Position numbers and translations under genes: made by a program. Source: Streptomyces sp. CA-210063 (GTDB taxonomy: Bacteria; Actinomycetota; Actinomycetes; Streptomycetales; Streptomycetaceae). Taken from it: a DNA stretch of 64,000 bases. Under the pieces are notes generated by a model that ran no database searches, had not been told where the DNA came from, and worked only from the letters and a program-made list of their open reading frames with translations. The stretch spans positions 7,998,001 through 8,062,000 of the forward strand of contig NZ_CP102512.1 of the NCBI RefSeq assembly GCF_024612015.1. The letters run 5' to 3'. Positions 17,218-28,902 of the stretch are shown in pieces (the first letter of the stretch is position 1; each line of letters begins with the position of its first letter).

Positions 17218-19053
17218 TCAGGCCCCTGTCTTGCTGAGGACTGTGGGTGCTTCGGCGTCTTCGTGGAATTCGAGTTGGCGGCGCCGGTTGGGGATGAGGC
17301 CCTCGGGGCGGAAGCGCATGAGGAGGACGAGGGCGACGCCGAAGGCGAAGAGCTGGTAGTTGCCGAGGAACTGGAGCTTGGTCGGGATGAGGTAGAGCAG
17401 TGCGGCGCCGACGAGGGGGCCGCTGATGGTGCCCATGCCGCCGAGGACGACCGCTGCGAGGAGGAAGGCCGAGTTGGGCGGGACGACTGCGGCGAACTGG
17501 TACTGCTCGGGTGTCACCGTGTAGGTCACGTGGGCCTGGACGGTGCCGGCGAGGCCGGCGAGGGCGGCGCCCAGTGCGAACGCGATGAGCTTGACGCGGA
17601 AGCCGTTGATGCCCATGGCGAGTGCGGCCGTCTCGTCCTCGCGGATGGCGATCCAGGCGCGGCCGATGCGGGAGTCGCTGCTGCGTCGGAAGACCACCAC
17701 GACGACGAGCGTGATGAGGAGCATCAGGAAGAAGTAGTTGGCGAATCGGGCGATGGTGAACCCGGCGATGGTGTGTTCCTGGCCGAAGTCGAAGCCGAAG
17801 ATGTTGAGGTTCGGGATCGAGGAGATGCCGTTGGAGCCGTTGGTGATGTCGGGTCCGGAGGTGCCGTCCATGTTGAGGACGGCGAGTCGGAAGATCTCAC
17901 CGAAGCCGAGGGTCACGATCGCGAGGTAGTCGCCGCGCAGTCGCAGGGTCGGGGCGCCGATGATGACGCCGAAGATCATGGCGACGACGCCGCCGAGGAG
18001 GGCGGAGGCCCAGAACGGCAGGTGGAGGTCGAAGGGTGAGGAGGGGGAGCCGGAGACCATGGCCGCGGTGTAGGCGCCGACGCCGAGGAAGGCGACGTAT
18101 CCGAGGTCGAGGAGGCCGGCGAGGCCGACGACGATGTTGAGGCCGAGGGCGACGGTGGCGAAGATCAGGATGTAGACGCCGATGGTCGCGTAGCGGTCGT
18201 CGGACTGGGTGAAGGGGAATGCGGCGGCCGCGGTGAACGCGCCGATCATGGTGACGGTGCGGTGCTTCGCGGTGATGGCGGAGACGCGGCCGACGAGGCC
18301 TGCCTTGGCGACGGCGGCGAAGCCGAAGCCGGCGGTGATCAGGAAGCCGACGAAGAGTTCGTCGTACTCGGTGCCGATGCCGTACGTGAAGACGATGAGG
18401 CCCAGGGTCATCGCGGCGACGATGACGAGGATCTCGGCGTAGGCGGGCAGGGTGCGGGCCGGGGTCGAGGTGCCGGTGGCGAGGCAGGACTTGATGACGG
18501 AGCGTGCGTTGCGTGCGCCGAGCAGGAACTGTTCCCAGGGGGTGTCCTCGGGGTCGGCGATCTCGGGTGCCTGCCGTTCGAAGGGCAGGGCGAGTGCGCC
18601 GAGGAGGGCGGCGAGGGTGGCGAGGGCCGCCACGTAGCCGCCGGGTTCGAGGTTGACGATGCCGCCGAGTTGGATGCTGATCGCGAGGATCGTGTACCAG
18701 GCGGTGGTGAAGGTGCCGAGTGCGGCGAGCTTGATGGAGCTGTCGGCGCCGGCGGGGACGAGCCAGCTCAGGCCCTTGATGCCGTAGGAGGCGAGGCCGA
18801 AGAGGGCGGTGAGGGCGCCGCCGATGAGGACGAGGATCTGGAGGCCGCCGGGGTAGCCGTAGACGGTGAGGTTGCCGGGGAAGGCGCTGGTCCAGGTCCA
18901 GGAGAGGAAGGTGGAGATCACGGCGAGGACGCCGCCGCCGGTGGCGAGGGCACGGCCGATGTTCTCCGGGAGGCCCACGAGACCCCTCGGAGTGGTGTCG
19001 TGCTTGGCGGTGGGAGCCGGGGATGCGGTGGTCTGTGTGGTCATCGGTGTCAC
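17218..19053 (-). CDS. livM: Branched-chain amino-acid ABC permease LivM
   Basis: 611 residues, larger than the roughly 350-residue enterobacterial LivM because of about 260 extra N-terminal residues with several hydrophobic segments. The canonical LivM part starts near IGVYILIFATVALGLNIVVG and includes APTLRLRGDYLAI and GRAWIAIREDE. The GTG at 19053 overlaps the livH stop (GTGA), supporting coupling; ATG 19044 is an alternative. It forms the membrane channel with LivH. Confidence 0.92.
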   Translation of the reverse strand: MTPMTTQTTASPAPTAKHDTTPRGLVGLPENIGRALATGGGVLAVISTFLSWTWTSAFPGNLTVYGYPGGLQILVLIGGALTALFGLASYGIKGLSWLVPAGADSSIKLAALGTFTTAWYTILAISIQLGGIVNLEPGGYVAALATLAALLGALALPFERQAPEIADPEDTPWEQFLLGARNARSVIKSCLATGTSTPARTLPAYAEILVIVAAMTLGLIVFTYGIGTEYDELFVGFLITAGFGFAAVAKAGLVGRVSAITAKHRTVTMIGAFTAAAAFPFTQSDDRYATIGVYILIFATVALGLNIVVGLAGLLDLGYVAFLGVGAYTAAMVSGSPSSPFDLHLPFWASALLGGVVAMIFGVIIGAPTLRLRGDYLAIVTLGFGEIFRLAVLNMDGTSGPDITNGSNGISSIPNLNIFGFDFGQEHTIAGFTIARFANYFFLMLLITLVVVVVFRRSSDSRIGRAWIAIREDETAALAMGINGFRVKLIAFALGAALAGLAGTVQAHVTYTVTPEQYQFAAVVPPNSAFLLAAVVLGGMGTISGPLVGAALLYLIPTKLQFLGNYQLFAFGVALVLLMRFRPEGLIPNRRRQLEFHEDAEAPTVLSKTGA

Positions 19054-19982
19054 GCCCTGTCCGCCACGCGCTCACCGAGCAGGCCCTGTGGCCTGAACAG
19101 GAGGACGAGGATGAGGAGTACGAACGCCCAGACGTCGGCCCAGGACTGGCTGCCGAACTGTGCCATGCCGGGGATGTCGGCGACGTAGGCCGTGGACAGC
19201 GCTTCGGCGAGGCCGAGGACGACGCCGCCGAGCATGGCGCCGTAGATGTTGCCGATGCCGCCGAGGACGGCTGCGGTGAAGGCCTTGAGGCCGAGGATGA
19301 AGCCCATGCGGAACTGGACCTGGCCGTACTTGAGGCCGTAGGCGAAGGCTCCGACGGCGGCGAAGGCGGCGCCGAGGGCGAAGGCGACCACGATGATGCG
19401 GTCGGTGTTGATGCCCATGAGCTTGGCGGTGTCGGGGTCCTGGGCGGTGGCCTGCATGCCGCGTCCGGTGCGGGTCTTCATGACGAAGTAGGCGAGGATC
19501 GCCATGCTGATCGGGGCGGCGATGAGCAGGAAGATGTCACCGGTCTGGATGGTGACGTTGCCGATCTCGAAGGGGCCGCCGTCGATCTGCGGGAAGTTGA
19601 TGGACTCCTTGGCGTCCGGGTACCAGGCCCATACGGCCTGCTGGAGGGCCAGGGAGAGGCCGATGGCGGTGATGAGGGGCGCCAGGCGTGGTGCGGTGCG
19701 CAGGGGGCGGTAGGCGAGCCGTTCCGCTCCGACTGCGGCGAGTACGGCGACGATGATGCCGCCGATGAGCATGAGGGGTAGTGCCACCCACATGGTTGTG
19801 CCGTCGGGCAGTACGTACAGGTAGACCGTGATGGCGCCAAAGCCGCCCAGCATGAAGATTTCACCGTGGGCGAAGTTGATGAGCTGGACGATGCCATAGA
19901 CCATCGTGTAGCCGATGGCGACCAGCCCGTACATGGATCCCAGTAGCAGGCCGTTGACCAGCTGCTGCGGCAGTTCGTTCAC
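19050..19982 (-). CDS. livH: Branched-chain amino-acid ABC permease LivH
   Basis: 310 residues with about eight hydrophobic segments. It has the family opening QLVNGLLLGSMYGLVAIGYT, INFAHGEIFMLG, and the cytoplasmic EAA-like loop GRGMQATAQDPDTAKLMGIN. It pairs with LivM. It is separated from livK by a 105-bp spacer that contains a strong hairpin. Confidence 0.93.
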   Translation of the reverse strand: MNELPQQLVNGLLLGSMYGLVAIGYTMVYGIVQLINFAHGEIFMLGGFGAITVYLYVLPDGTTMWVALPLMLIGGIIVAVLAAVGAERLAYRPLRTAPRLAPLITAIGLSLALQQAVWAWYPDAKESINFPQIDGGPFEIGNVTIQTGDIFLLIAAPISMAILAYFVMKTRTGRGMQATAQDPDTAKLMGINTDRIIVVAFALGAAFAAVGAFAYGLKYGQVQFRMGFILGLKAFTAAVLGGIGNIYGAMLGGVVLGLAEALSTAYVADIPGMAQFGSQSWADVWAFVLLILVLLFRPQGLLGERVADRA

Positions 19983-20032
19983 CGCATGTCCTCCGAGATT
20001 CGGATGTCGAGGAATGTGACCGGATGTGAGTG

Positions 20033-20065
20033 CGCGCGGGGCGCTGTGGTGCAGCGCCCCGCGCG
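20033..20065 (-). terminator. Intra-operon hairpin between livK and livH
   Basis: A 14-bp perfect GC stem (CGCGCGGGGCGCTG class) with a 5-nt loop, 22 bp past the livK stop. It has no T-run. It may attenuate readthrough or protect the livK mRNA 3' end, giving more binding protein than permease. Confidence 0.7.
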
Positions 20066-20087
20066 GCTCATGAGTGTGCGGGTGGGG

Positions 20088-21317
20088 TCAGCCGGAGTAG
20101 GTGCCGGACTTGACCGCCTTCCACGCCCCGCCTTCGACCTGGTAGACGGTGAGCTGCTTGTTGGTCGTGTCACCGTATTCGTCGAAGGCGACCTTGCCGG
20201 TCACGCCGTCGAAGGAGATGTTCTGCATCGCGGTGGTGATCTGCGCGCGGGCGTCGTCCGGGAGCTTGCCGTCGTTGTCCTCGACGACCTTCTTCACGGC
20301 CTCGATGATGGCCCAGGTGGAGTCGTAGGAGTAGCCGCCGTAGGCGGAGTAGCTGTCCTTGTAGCCCTCGGCCTTGTAGTCGGCGACGAAGTCCTTGGCG
20401 GAGGGCAGTTCCTCGACAGGGGCGCCGACGGAGGTGGCGAGGTCGCCGGTGCTGGCGGCGCCGCCGAGCTTGATGTACTCGGGGTCGTACATGCCGTCGC
20501 CGCCGACGACGGGGACCTTGGCGCCGGTCGCCTTGATCTGCTTGGTCAGGGGGCCGGACTGCGGGTACTCGCCGCCGTAGTAGACGACGTCGGCGCCGGA
20601 GTTCTTGACCTTGGTGGCGACCGCGGAGAAGTCCTTGGTCTCGGGGTTGATGTGCTCGGTGCCGACGACCTCGCCGCCGAGCTTCTCGAACTCGCCGGTG
20701 AAGGTGGCGGCCAGGCCGGCGCCGTAGGTCTTCTTGTCGTCGATGACGAAGACCTTCTTCTTCTTTGCGTCGTTGTACAGGTACTGCGCGGCGAACGGGC
20801 CCTGGACGGCGTCCGTGGTCGCGGTGCGGAAGTACGACTTGTACGGGCGGACCTTCTTGGTCTGCCAGTCGGCGCCCTGGGTCAGGGTCGGGCCGGTGTT
20901 GGCGGGGGAGACCTGGACGAGCTTGGCGTCGTCGAAGACCTTCTGCATGGACTCGGCGACGCCGGAGTTCAGGGGGCCGACGACGCCGAGGATGTCCTTG
21001 TTGGCGACGAAGGTGACCGCGTTCTGCTGGCCGGAGGAGGGCTGCGCCTGGTCGTCGAGGGCTTCGGTCTTGAAGGTTATGCCCTCGACGTACTTCTCCT
21101 TGTTGGCCGTTTTGGCCGCGAGGTCGGCGGAGTTCTTGATGCCGAGGCCCATGGCGGAGAGGTCACCGGTCAGCGGGGCGTCGACGCCGATGACGACAGT
21201 GGTGCCGCTGTCGGCTTCCGAGCCGCCGTTTCCCTCGTCGCGCGAGCCGCAGGCGGTGAGTGTGAGTGCTCCCGCCGCCAGCGCGGCGGTGATGGCGATG
21301 AGTGAACGTTGACGCAC
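20088..21317 (-). CDS. livK: Branched-chain amino-acid binding lipoprotein LivK
   Basis: 409 residues with a lipoprotein signal: RQRSLIAITAALAAGALTLTACGS, lipobox LTAC with Cys near residue 23. The mature part is a type I periplasmic-binding fold (TVVIGVDAPLTGDLSAMG opening, FVVDDKKTYGAG-like central segment). It captures the amino acid outside the membrane and delivers it to LivHM. It is the first gene of the operon; the 280-bp spacer upstream should contain the promoter. Confidence 0.93.
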   Translation of the reverse strand: MRQRSLIAITAALAAGALTLTACGSRDEGNGGSEADSGTTVVIGVDAPLTGDLSAMGLGIKNSADLAAKTANKEKYVEGITFKTEALDDQAQPSSGQQNAVTFVANKDILGVVGPLNSGVAESMQKVFDDAKLVQVSPANTGPTLTQGADWQTKKVRPYKSYFRTATTDAVQGPFAAQYLYNDAKKKKVFVIDDKKTYGAGLAATFTGEFEKLGGEVVGTEHINPETKDFSAVATKVKNSGADVVYYGGEYPQSGPLTKQIKATGAKVPVVGGDGMYDPEYIKLGGAASTGDLATSVGAPVEELPSAKDFVADYKAEGYKDSYSAYGGYSYDSTWAIIEAVKKVVEDNDGKLPDDARAQITTAMQNISFDGVTGKVAFDEYGDTTNKQLTVYQVEGGAWKAVKSGTYSG

Positions 21318-21596
21318 GAATCAGTCCTTTCCCTGGCACGGCCCTTCCTGTTTGGAAGCGGCCGAGTCGAGCGCTGGGCCGAAGACGACTTCGATTCCGG
21401 TGGCGCGGTGACTGGGCGTGACTCTAAGCGTGTGTGGGGAACGTGGAGGAGAGTCTGGCCAAGGCTGTGACGCTCTTGTTATGACACGAGGTAATGCAGA
21501 GCGGTACTCAGTGGGTGGATGTGCGGAATTCGGGCTGATTCGCCCTGTCCGCATGGTGAGAACGTGCAGGGTCGACGCGGGTAGGTTCAGGAGTGT
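21318..21596. promoter_or_regulatory. livK upstream region
   Basis: 279 bp between the livK start and the end of the next minus-strand gene. It is relatively AT-rich around 21410-21500 (TTGTTATGACACGAGG). No gene with coding character and no clear operator was recognised; it most likely holds the liv promoter. Confidence 0.4.
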
Positions 21597-22223
21597 TCAG
21601 CTTTTTGGTGATGATGCCACTTTGTTGCTACAGGCGACTTGAAGGGCGTCGGAGAGGTCCTGCGCGTAGCGCTCACCCAAGATGAAACTGTGCGCTTCTA
21701 TTGCGCGCGTATTACGTAGAGTTACATCCAGGAAAGGCAGTCCGGCGTTCCCCGGCACTTTCGCGCATTCTGTGACGCGCATGGTGATGGCCAGCTTCCG
21801 GGACACGTCGGTCGCGATCCGTACCGGAATGCGTGGATCGGTGGTGAGGGAGAGTCCCACGTAGGGCTGGGTCATCCGCTCGACCGTGACCGGGGGACCC
21901 GACCGCACGCTCAGCTCCACCTCGAAGGCGAAGCTCCCGCGCGGTGCCCCGCCGGTCAGCGGGCCGAGATAGCTGACGCCGACCGTCTGGGAGGGGTACG
22001 GCGCCTCGGGCGGCGGGGCCGGCTCCGGCCGGGTGGCGTACAGATAGCCGCCGCCCGCGAGGACGACGACGGCCGCCGCCACCGCGTACACGGCCCGGCG
22101 GTGGCGGACGTACACCTGCGCGCACCGCCCGTGAGGAGCATGCGGCACGGGTGCGGCGTCCGCTTGGGGCATGTCCCACGCGCGCGTGCCCTCGCCCGGC
22201 TCCACCGGGCCGACCCCGCTCAC
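21597..22223 (-). CDS. Hypothetical single-pass membrane protein
   Basis: 208 residues from a GTG that overlaps the stop of the upstream lipoprotein (GTGA). Residues about 40-62 form one transmembrane helix (YAVAAAVVVLAGGGYLYA) preceded by basic residues, so the C-terminal 145 residues lie outside. That part is beta-rich (GSFAFEVELSVRSGPPVTV) with two cysteines and no catalytic motif I recognise. Overlap and order suggest it works with the upstream lipoprotein. The same frame extends upstream but overlaps the lipoprotein gene, so the longer form is rejected. Confidence 0.7.
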   Translation of the reverse strand: MSGVGPVEPGEGTRAWDMPQADAAPVPHAPHGRCAQVYVRHRRAVYAVAAAVVVLAGGGYLYATRPEPAPPPEAPYPSQTVGVSYLGPLTGGAPRGSFAFEVELSVRSGPPVTVERMTQPYVGLSLTTDPRIPVRIATDVSRKLAITMRVTECAKVPGNAGLPFLDVTLRNTRAIEAHSFILGERYAQDLSDALQVACSNKVASSPKS

Positions 22224-22618
22224 TGCCAGGGCCCCTCGCCCGGACCGCCCGCGCGGTACCACTCCGCGCAGCCCGCACGCGCCCGTCGGTCGATCAGCCG
22301 CTCCGCCGCGTCCGCGCCTCGGCGCTTGTTCTCGGCCCGGGCGGCGTCCACGACCTCCCGCAGGATCTCGTACTGGCCGTTCGACAGGCCCATGGACTGG
22401 TAGTCCCCGTAGGTGTCGCCGTCCAGCGTCTCCCGCGACCAGTACGCGACGACCTTCGCGCACAGTTCCTCGGGCGGGGTGGCCGACGGCGAGGAACTGT
22501 TCCGCCCGCCCGCCGGTCCGCCCGTCGTGCCCGACTCCGCGCACCCGGTGACCAGGACGCCGGTCAGCAGCGCCAGCCCGAGCACCGCCCCCGGCCAGGG
22601 GGCTCCTGCCGTTGCCAT
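22220..22618 (-). CDS. Hypothetical lipoprotein
   Basis: 132 residues. The signal sequence LGLALLTGVLVTGCAES has lipobox VTGC with Cys at about residue 26. A Ser/Gly/Pro linker follows, then a short helical domain with paired cysteines (LCAKVVAYWSRETL and AGCAEWYRAG) that may form a disulfide. No family is recognised. It overlaps the next membrane protein gene by 4 bp, indicating a two-gene unit for the cell surface. Confidence 0.75.
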   Translation of the reverse strand: MATAGAPWPGAVLGLALLTGVLVTGCAESGTTGGPAGGRNSSSPSATPPEELCAKVVAYWSRETLDGDTYGDYQSMGLSNGQYEILREVVDAARAENKRRGADAAERLIDRRARAGCAEWYRAGGPGEGPWQ

Positions 22619-22721
22619 GCCCCGACGCTAGGGCCTGTCCGCCATGGGGGACCAGAGGCGGACCGGCCTTCGCCTCCGCCGACTCCCTGTCCGTACGCAT
22701 CAACCCGCCGTCCGCACCCGC

Positions 22722-23186
22722 TCATCCCTTGGCGGGTGCGTCCTGCAGCAGACACGTCAGCCGGGCCGTGCACACCCGCTTGCCTGCCTCGTCGCTGATG
22801 ACGATCTCGTACGTCGCCGTCGAGCGCCCCCGGTGCAAGGGCGTGGCGACACCGGTCACCAGCCCGGACCGGGCGCCACGGTGGTGCGTGCAGTTCAGGT
22901 CCACGCCCACGGCGATCTTGGAGCTGCCCGCGTGCAGCATGGAGCCGACCGACCCCAGCGTCTCCGCCAGCACGGCGGACGCGCCGCCGTGCAGCAGCCC
23001 GTACGGCTGGGTGTTGCCCTCCACCGGCATGGTGCCGACGACCCGGTCCGCCGAGGCCTCCACGATCTGCACGCCCATGCGGGTGCCCAGGTGCCCTGCG
23101 GAGAACATCGCGACCAGGTCGATGCCGAGGGTCGCGTACTCGTCGATGACCTCTTGCGGGAACTGCACGTGGTGCTGCTCGCCCAT
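22722..23186 (-). CDS. Hotdog-fold thioesterase (PaaI/YbgC-like)
   Basis: 154 residues, starting at ATG 23186. The hotdog core shows QPYGLLHGGASAVLAETLGS, the PaaI-type substrate site, and ends in TARLTCLLQD. It should hydrolyse acyl-CoA thioesters in the cytoplasm; substrates could be phenylacetyl-CoA-type or menaquinone-pathway intermediates (compare DHNA-CoA thioesterase). Longer in-frame starts run into the neighbouring gene and are rejected. Confidence 0.88.
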   Translation of the reverse strand: MGEQHHVQFPQEVIDEYATLGIDLVAMFSAGHLGTRMGVQIVEASADRVVGTMPVEGNTQPYGLLHGGASAVLAETLGSVGSMLHAGSSKIAVGVDLNCTHHRGARSGLVTGVATPLHRGRSTATYEIVISDEAGKRVCTARLTCLLQDAPAKG

Positions 23187-23254
23187 GGGGCTCCGTTCGT
23201 CGTCGGTCCGATGCGCCGCCGGCGGTGATACGCCGGCCTTGGCTGAGCAAACGC

Positions 23255-25534
<2,280 letters not shown>

Positions 25535-26131
25535 CGCTGCTCCCCATTCGCGTACGTGTGCTCTCGGGCGTGAGGTTACGTCTCCGATCCTCGCACGTGT
25601 CACCGACACCGAACGAGGTCGGTCGACGGCCGAGGCCGGTCCGCCGGTCCGCTGGTCCACCCGAGGCTGGTCCGCTGGTCCGCCCGAGGGGAGGGGGCCG
25701 AGGGCAGGGGCCGAGGGCAGGGGTGGCCGAGGTCGGTCCGGCTGAGGCCGGTCCGCATGAGAGCAGGGGTCGCCGAGGCCGGTCCGCCGGAGAGACAGGG
25801 GTGGCCAGAGGGCAGGGGTGGCCAAGGCCGGTTCCGCCTGCCAGCCGAGGGCTCGACTTCTCCACCGCTCACCTTCCCCTCCCTTTCTCTCCCCGCCCGC
25901 TCCCCTCCCTCCGCCGCGACGGCGCTGCCCGGCGGTGCCGAACCGGCCTTCGCTCGCGGCGGCCTCGGCGTCACGCTCGCCGCACTGCTCCAGGGCTCGG
26001 CGGCGGCTTCGAGGCTGACGGCGGAGCGGCGACCGTGCCGGACCGGCCGCCGCCGGTGTCGGGCGGTGCCCGGCCGGCCTCGACCCGTCCCTGGGGTCCG
26101 ACTGTCAGTGGCACGTGGCAGGATCGGGTTC
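25535..26131. other. Long intergenic region with degenerate repeats
   Basis: About 600 bp between divergent genes. From about 25619 to 25850 the plus strand is made of degenerate repeats of GGTCCGCTGGTCC, GAGGCCGGTCCGC and GAGGGCAGGGGTGGCC. The second half is pyrimidine-rich then GC-rich. Open frames through it (including an N-terminal extension of polA) look non-coding. Promoters for both flanking genes must be here. Confidence 0.5.
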
Positions 26132-28858
26132 GTGGCAGAGACAGGATCGAAGAAGACCGACAGCACCCCCGGCGGCAGCCGTCCCCGGCTCATGCTCATG
26201 GACGGGCACTCGCTGGCCTACCGCGCGTTCTTCGCGCTGCCCGCGGAGAACTTCACGACGGCGACGGGCCAGCCGACCAACGCGATCTACGGCTTCGCGT
26301 CGATGCTGGCGAACACGCTGCGCGACGAGGCGCCCACCCACTTCGCGGTCGCGTTCGACGTCTCCCGCAAGACCTGGCGCTCCGAGGAGTTCACCGAGTA
26401 CAAGGCGAACCGCTCGAAGACCCCGGACGAGTTCAAGGGCCAGGTCGAGCTGATCGGCGAGCTGCTCGACGCGATGCACGCCGTGCGCTTCGCGGTCGAC
26501 GGCTTCGAGGCCGACGACATCATCGCCACACTCGCCACCCAGGCCGAGGCCGAGGGCTTCGAGGTCCTCATCGTCACCGGCGACCGCGACTCCTTCCAGC
26601 TCGTCAGCGAGCACACCACCGTGCTCTACCCGACGAAGGGCGTCTCGGAGCTGACCCGGTTCACCCCGGAGAAGGTGATCGAGAAGTACGGCCTCACCCC
26701 CGCCCAGTACCCGGACTTCGCGGCCCTGCGCGGCGACCCGTCCGACAACCTGCCCGGCATCCCCGGTGTCGGCGAGAAGACCGCCGCGAAGTGGATCAAC
26801 CAGTTCGGTTCGTTCGCGGATCTCGTCGAGCGCGTCGAGGAGGTCAAGGGCAAGGCCGGACAGAACCTCCGTGACCACCTGGAGGCCGTCAAGCTCAACC
26901 GCCGCCTCACCGAAATGGTGCGCACGGTCGAACTGCCCAAGGTCGTCGCCGACTTGGAGCGCGCCGCGTACGACCGCACGGCCGTCGCGATGGTCCTGGA
27001 CACCCTGGAGATCCGCAACCCGTCGCTGCGCGAGCGCCTGCTGGCCGTCGACCCGGGCGCCGAGGAGTCCGACGCCGGTCAGCCGGCCGCCCCGGGTGTC
27101 GCGGTGGACGGCACGGTGCTCGGCTCCGGCGAGCTGGCCCCCTGGCTCACCGAGCACGGCACGGAGGTCCTCGGCGTCGCCACGGTCGACGCATGGGCGC
27201 TCGGCACGGGCTCGGTCGCCGAGATCGCGCTCGCCGCGGCCGGCGGAGCGGCCGCCTGGTTCGACCCGACGCAGCTGGACGAGGCGGACGAGACCGCGTG
27301 GGCGGCCTGGCTCGCCGACGCCGCCAAGCCGAAGGTGTTCCACAACGCCAAGGGCGCCATGCGGGTCTTCGCCGAGCACGGCTGGACCGTCGAGGGCGTC
27401 GACATGGACACCGCGCTCGCCGCCTACCTGGTGAAGCCGGGCCGCCGCTCCTTCGACCTGGACGCGCTGTCCCTGGAGTACCTGGGCCGGGAGCTGGCCC
27501 CCGCCGCCACGGCCGACGGCCAGCTGGCGTTCGGCGCGGACGAGGGTGCCGAGGCCGACGCGCTGATGGTGCAGGCCCGCGCGATCCTCGACCTCGGCGA
27601 GGCCTTCGGGGAGCGTCTGAAGGAAGTGGGTGCCGCCGAACTCCTCCGTGACGTGGAGCTGCCCACCTCCGCGCTCCTTGCCCGTATGGAGCGCCACGGC
27701 ATCGCGGCGGACCGGGCCCATCTGGAGGCCATGGAGCAGATGTTCGCGGGCGCCGTGCAGCAGGCGGTGAAGGAGGCGCACGCGGCGGCCGGGCACGAGT
27801 TCAACCTGGGCTCGCCCAAGCAGCTCCAGGAAGTCCTCTTCGGCGAGCTGGGTCTGCCCAAGACCAAGCGCACCAAGACGGGCTACACCACGGACGCGGA
27901 CGCCCTCGCCTGGCTCGCCGGCCAGACGGACAACGAACTGCCGGTCATCATGCTCCGCCACCGCGAGCAGGCGAAGCTCCGCGTCACCGTCGAGGGCCTG
28001 ATCAAGACGATCGCCGGGGACGGCCGCATCCACACCACCTTCAACCAGACGGTCGCCGCCACGGGCCGCCTCTCCTCGGTGGACCCGAACCTCCAGAACA
28101 TCCCGGTCCGTACCGACGAGGGCCGTGCCATCCGTCGCGGCTTCGTCGTCGGCGAGGGCTTCGAGTCCCTGATGACGGCGGACTACAGCCAGATCGAGCT
28201 CCGCGTGATGGCCCACCTCTCCGAGGACGCGGGCCTGATCGAGGCGTTCACCTCCGGCGAGGACCTGCACACCACGGCGGCCGCTCAGGTCTTCGGGGTC
28301 GAGCCCTCAGCGGTGGACGCGGAGATGCGCCGCAAGATCAAGGCGATGTCGTACGGCCTGGCCTACGGCCTGTCCGCGTTCGGCCTCTCCCAGCAGCTGA
28401 ACATCGACGCGGGTGAGGCCCGCGCCCTGATGGACGCGTACTTCGAGCGTTTCGGCGGCGTCCGGGACTATCTGCGCCGGGCGGTCGACGAGGCGCGCGC
28501 GACGGGCTACACGGCCACGCTCTTCGGCCGCCGCCGCTACCTCCCCGACCTCAACAGCGACAACCGCCAGCGCCGCGAGGCGGCCGAGCGGATGGCCCTC
28601 AACGCCCCCATCCAGGGCACCGCCGCGGACATCGTCAAGATCGCCATGTTGAACGTGGGACGCGCCCTCGAAGAGGCCGGCCTCGCCTCCCGCATGCTCC
28701 TCCAGGTCCACGACGAAATCGTCCTCGAAATCGCCCCCGGCGAACGCGACCGCACCGAACAACTCCTCCGCCACGAAATGGCCAACGCCGTACACCTGAG
28801 GGCCCCGTTGGACGTCTCCGTCGGGTACGGCCCGGACTGGGAGTCGGCGGCCCACTAG
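26132..28858 (+). CDS. polA: DNA polymerase I
   Basis: 908 residues from GTG 26132. The N-terminal 5'-3' exonuclease has LMDGHSLAYRAFFALP, FEADDIIATLA and TGDRDSFQLV. The middle corresponds to the 3'-5' exonuclease fold but lacks a clear DEDD set, as usual in actinobacterial Pol I. The polymerase domain shows motif A (TADYSQIELR, D684), motif B (RRKIKAMSYGLAYG) and motif C (VHDEIVLE, D861). It fills gaps in repair and Okazaki maturation. The open frame upstream to 25757 lies in the repeat region and is not taken as coding. Confidence 0.96.
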   Translation: MAETGSKKTDSTPGGSRPRLMLMDGHSLAYRAFFALPAENFTTATGQPTNAIYGFASMLANTLRDEAPTHFAVAFDVSRKTWRSEEFTEYKANRSKTPDEFKGQVELIGELLDAMHAVRFAVDGFEADDIIATLATQAEAEGFEVLIVTGDRDSFQLVSEHTTVLYPTKGVSELTRFTPEKVIEKYGLTPAQYPDFAALRGDPSDNLPGIPGVGEKTAAKWINQFGSFADLVERVEEVKGKAGQNLRDHLEAVKLNRRLTEMVRTVELPKVVADLERAAYDRTAVAMVLDTLEIRNPSLRERLLAVDPGAEESDAGQPAAPGVAVDGTVLGSGELAPWLTEHGTEVLGVATVDAWALGTGSVAEIALAAAGGAAAWFDPTQLDEADETAWAAWLADAAKPKVFHNAKGAMRVFAEHGWTVEGVDMDTALAAYLVKPGRRSFDLDALSLEYLGRELAPAATADGQLAFGADEGAEADALMVQARAILDLGEAFGERLKEVGAAELLRDVELPTSALLARMERHGIAADRAHLEAMEQMFAGAVQQAVKEAHAAAGHEFNLGSPKQLQEVLFGELGLPKTKRTKTGYTTDADALAWLAGQTDNELPVIMLRHREQAKLRVTVEGLIKTIAGDGRIHTTFNQTVAATGRLSSVDPNLQNIPVRTDEGRAIRRGFVVGEGFESLMTADYSQIELRVMAHLSEDAGLIEAFTSGEDLHTTAAAQVFGVEPSAVDAEMRRKIKAMSYGLAYGLSAFGLSQQLNIDAGEARALMDAYFERFGGVRDYLRRAVDEARATGYTATLFGRRRYLPDLNSDNRQRREAAERMALNAPIQGTAADIVKIAMLNVGRALEEAGLASRMLLQVHDEIVLEIAPGERDRTEQLLRHEMANAVHLRAPLDVSVGYGPDWESAAH

Positions 28859-28865
28859 ACGACCG

Positions 28866-28902
28866 GGGGAGGGGTCCGGCGTCGTGGCGCCGGGCTCCTC
28901 CC
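28866..28902 (+). terminator. polA terminator hairpin
   Basis: Two stacked stems, GGGAGG/CCTCCC and CCGGCG/CGCCGG, separated by a 3x3 internal loop, 8 bp past the polA stop. Confidence 0.65.

Noticed and set aside
22224..22703. 160-codon N-terminal extension of the membrane protein at 21597
   Set aside because: It overlaps the lipoprotein gene completely in another frame, while the coupled GTG at 22223 gives a sensible protein.
26105..28270. 721-codon minus-strand frame opposite polA
   Set aside because: Antisense shadow of polA; Gly/Val/Leu-Gly composition typical of GC-rich complements.
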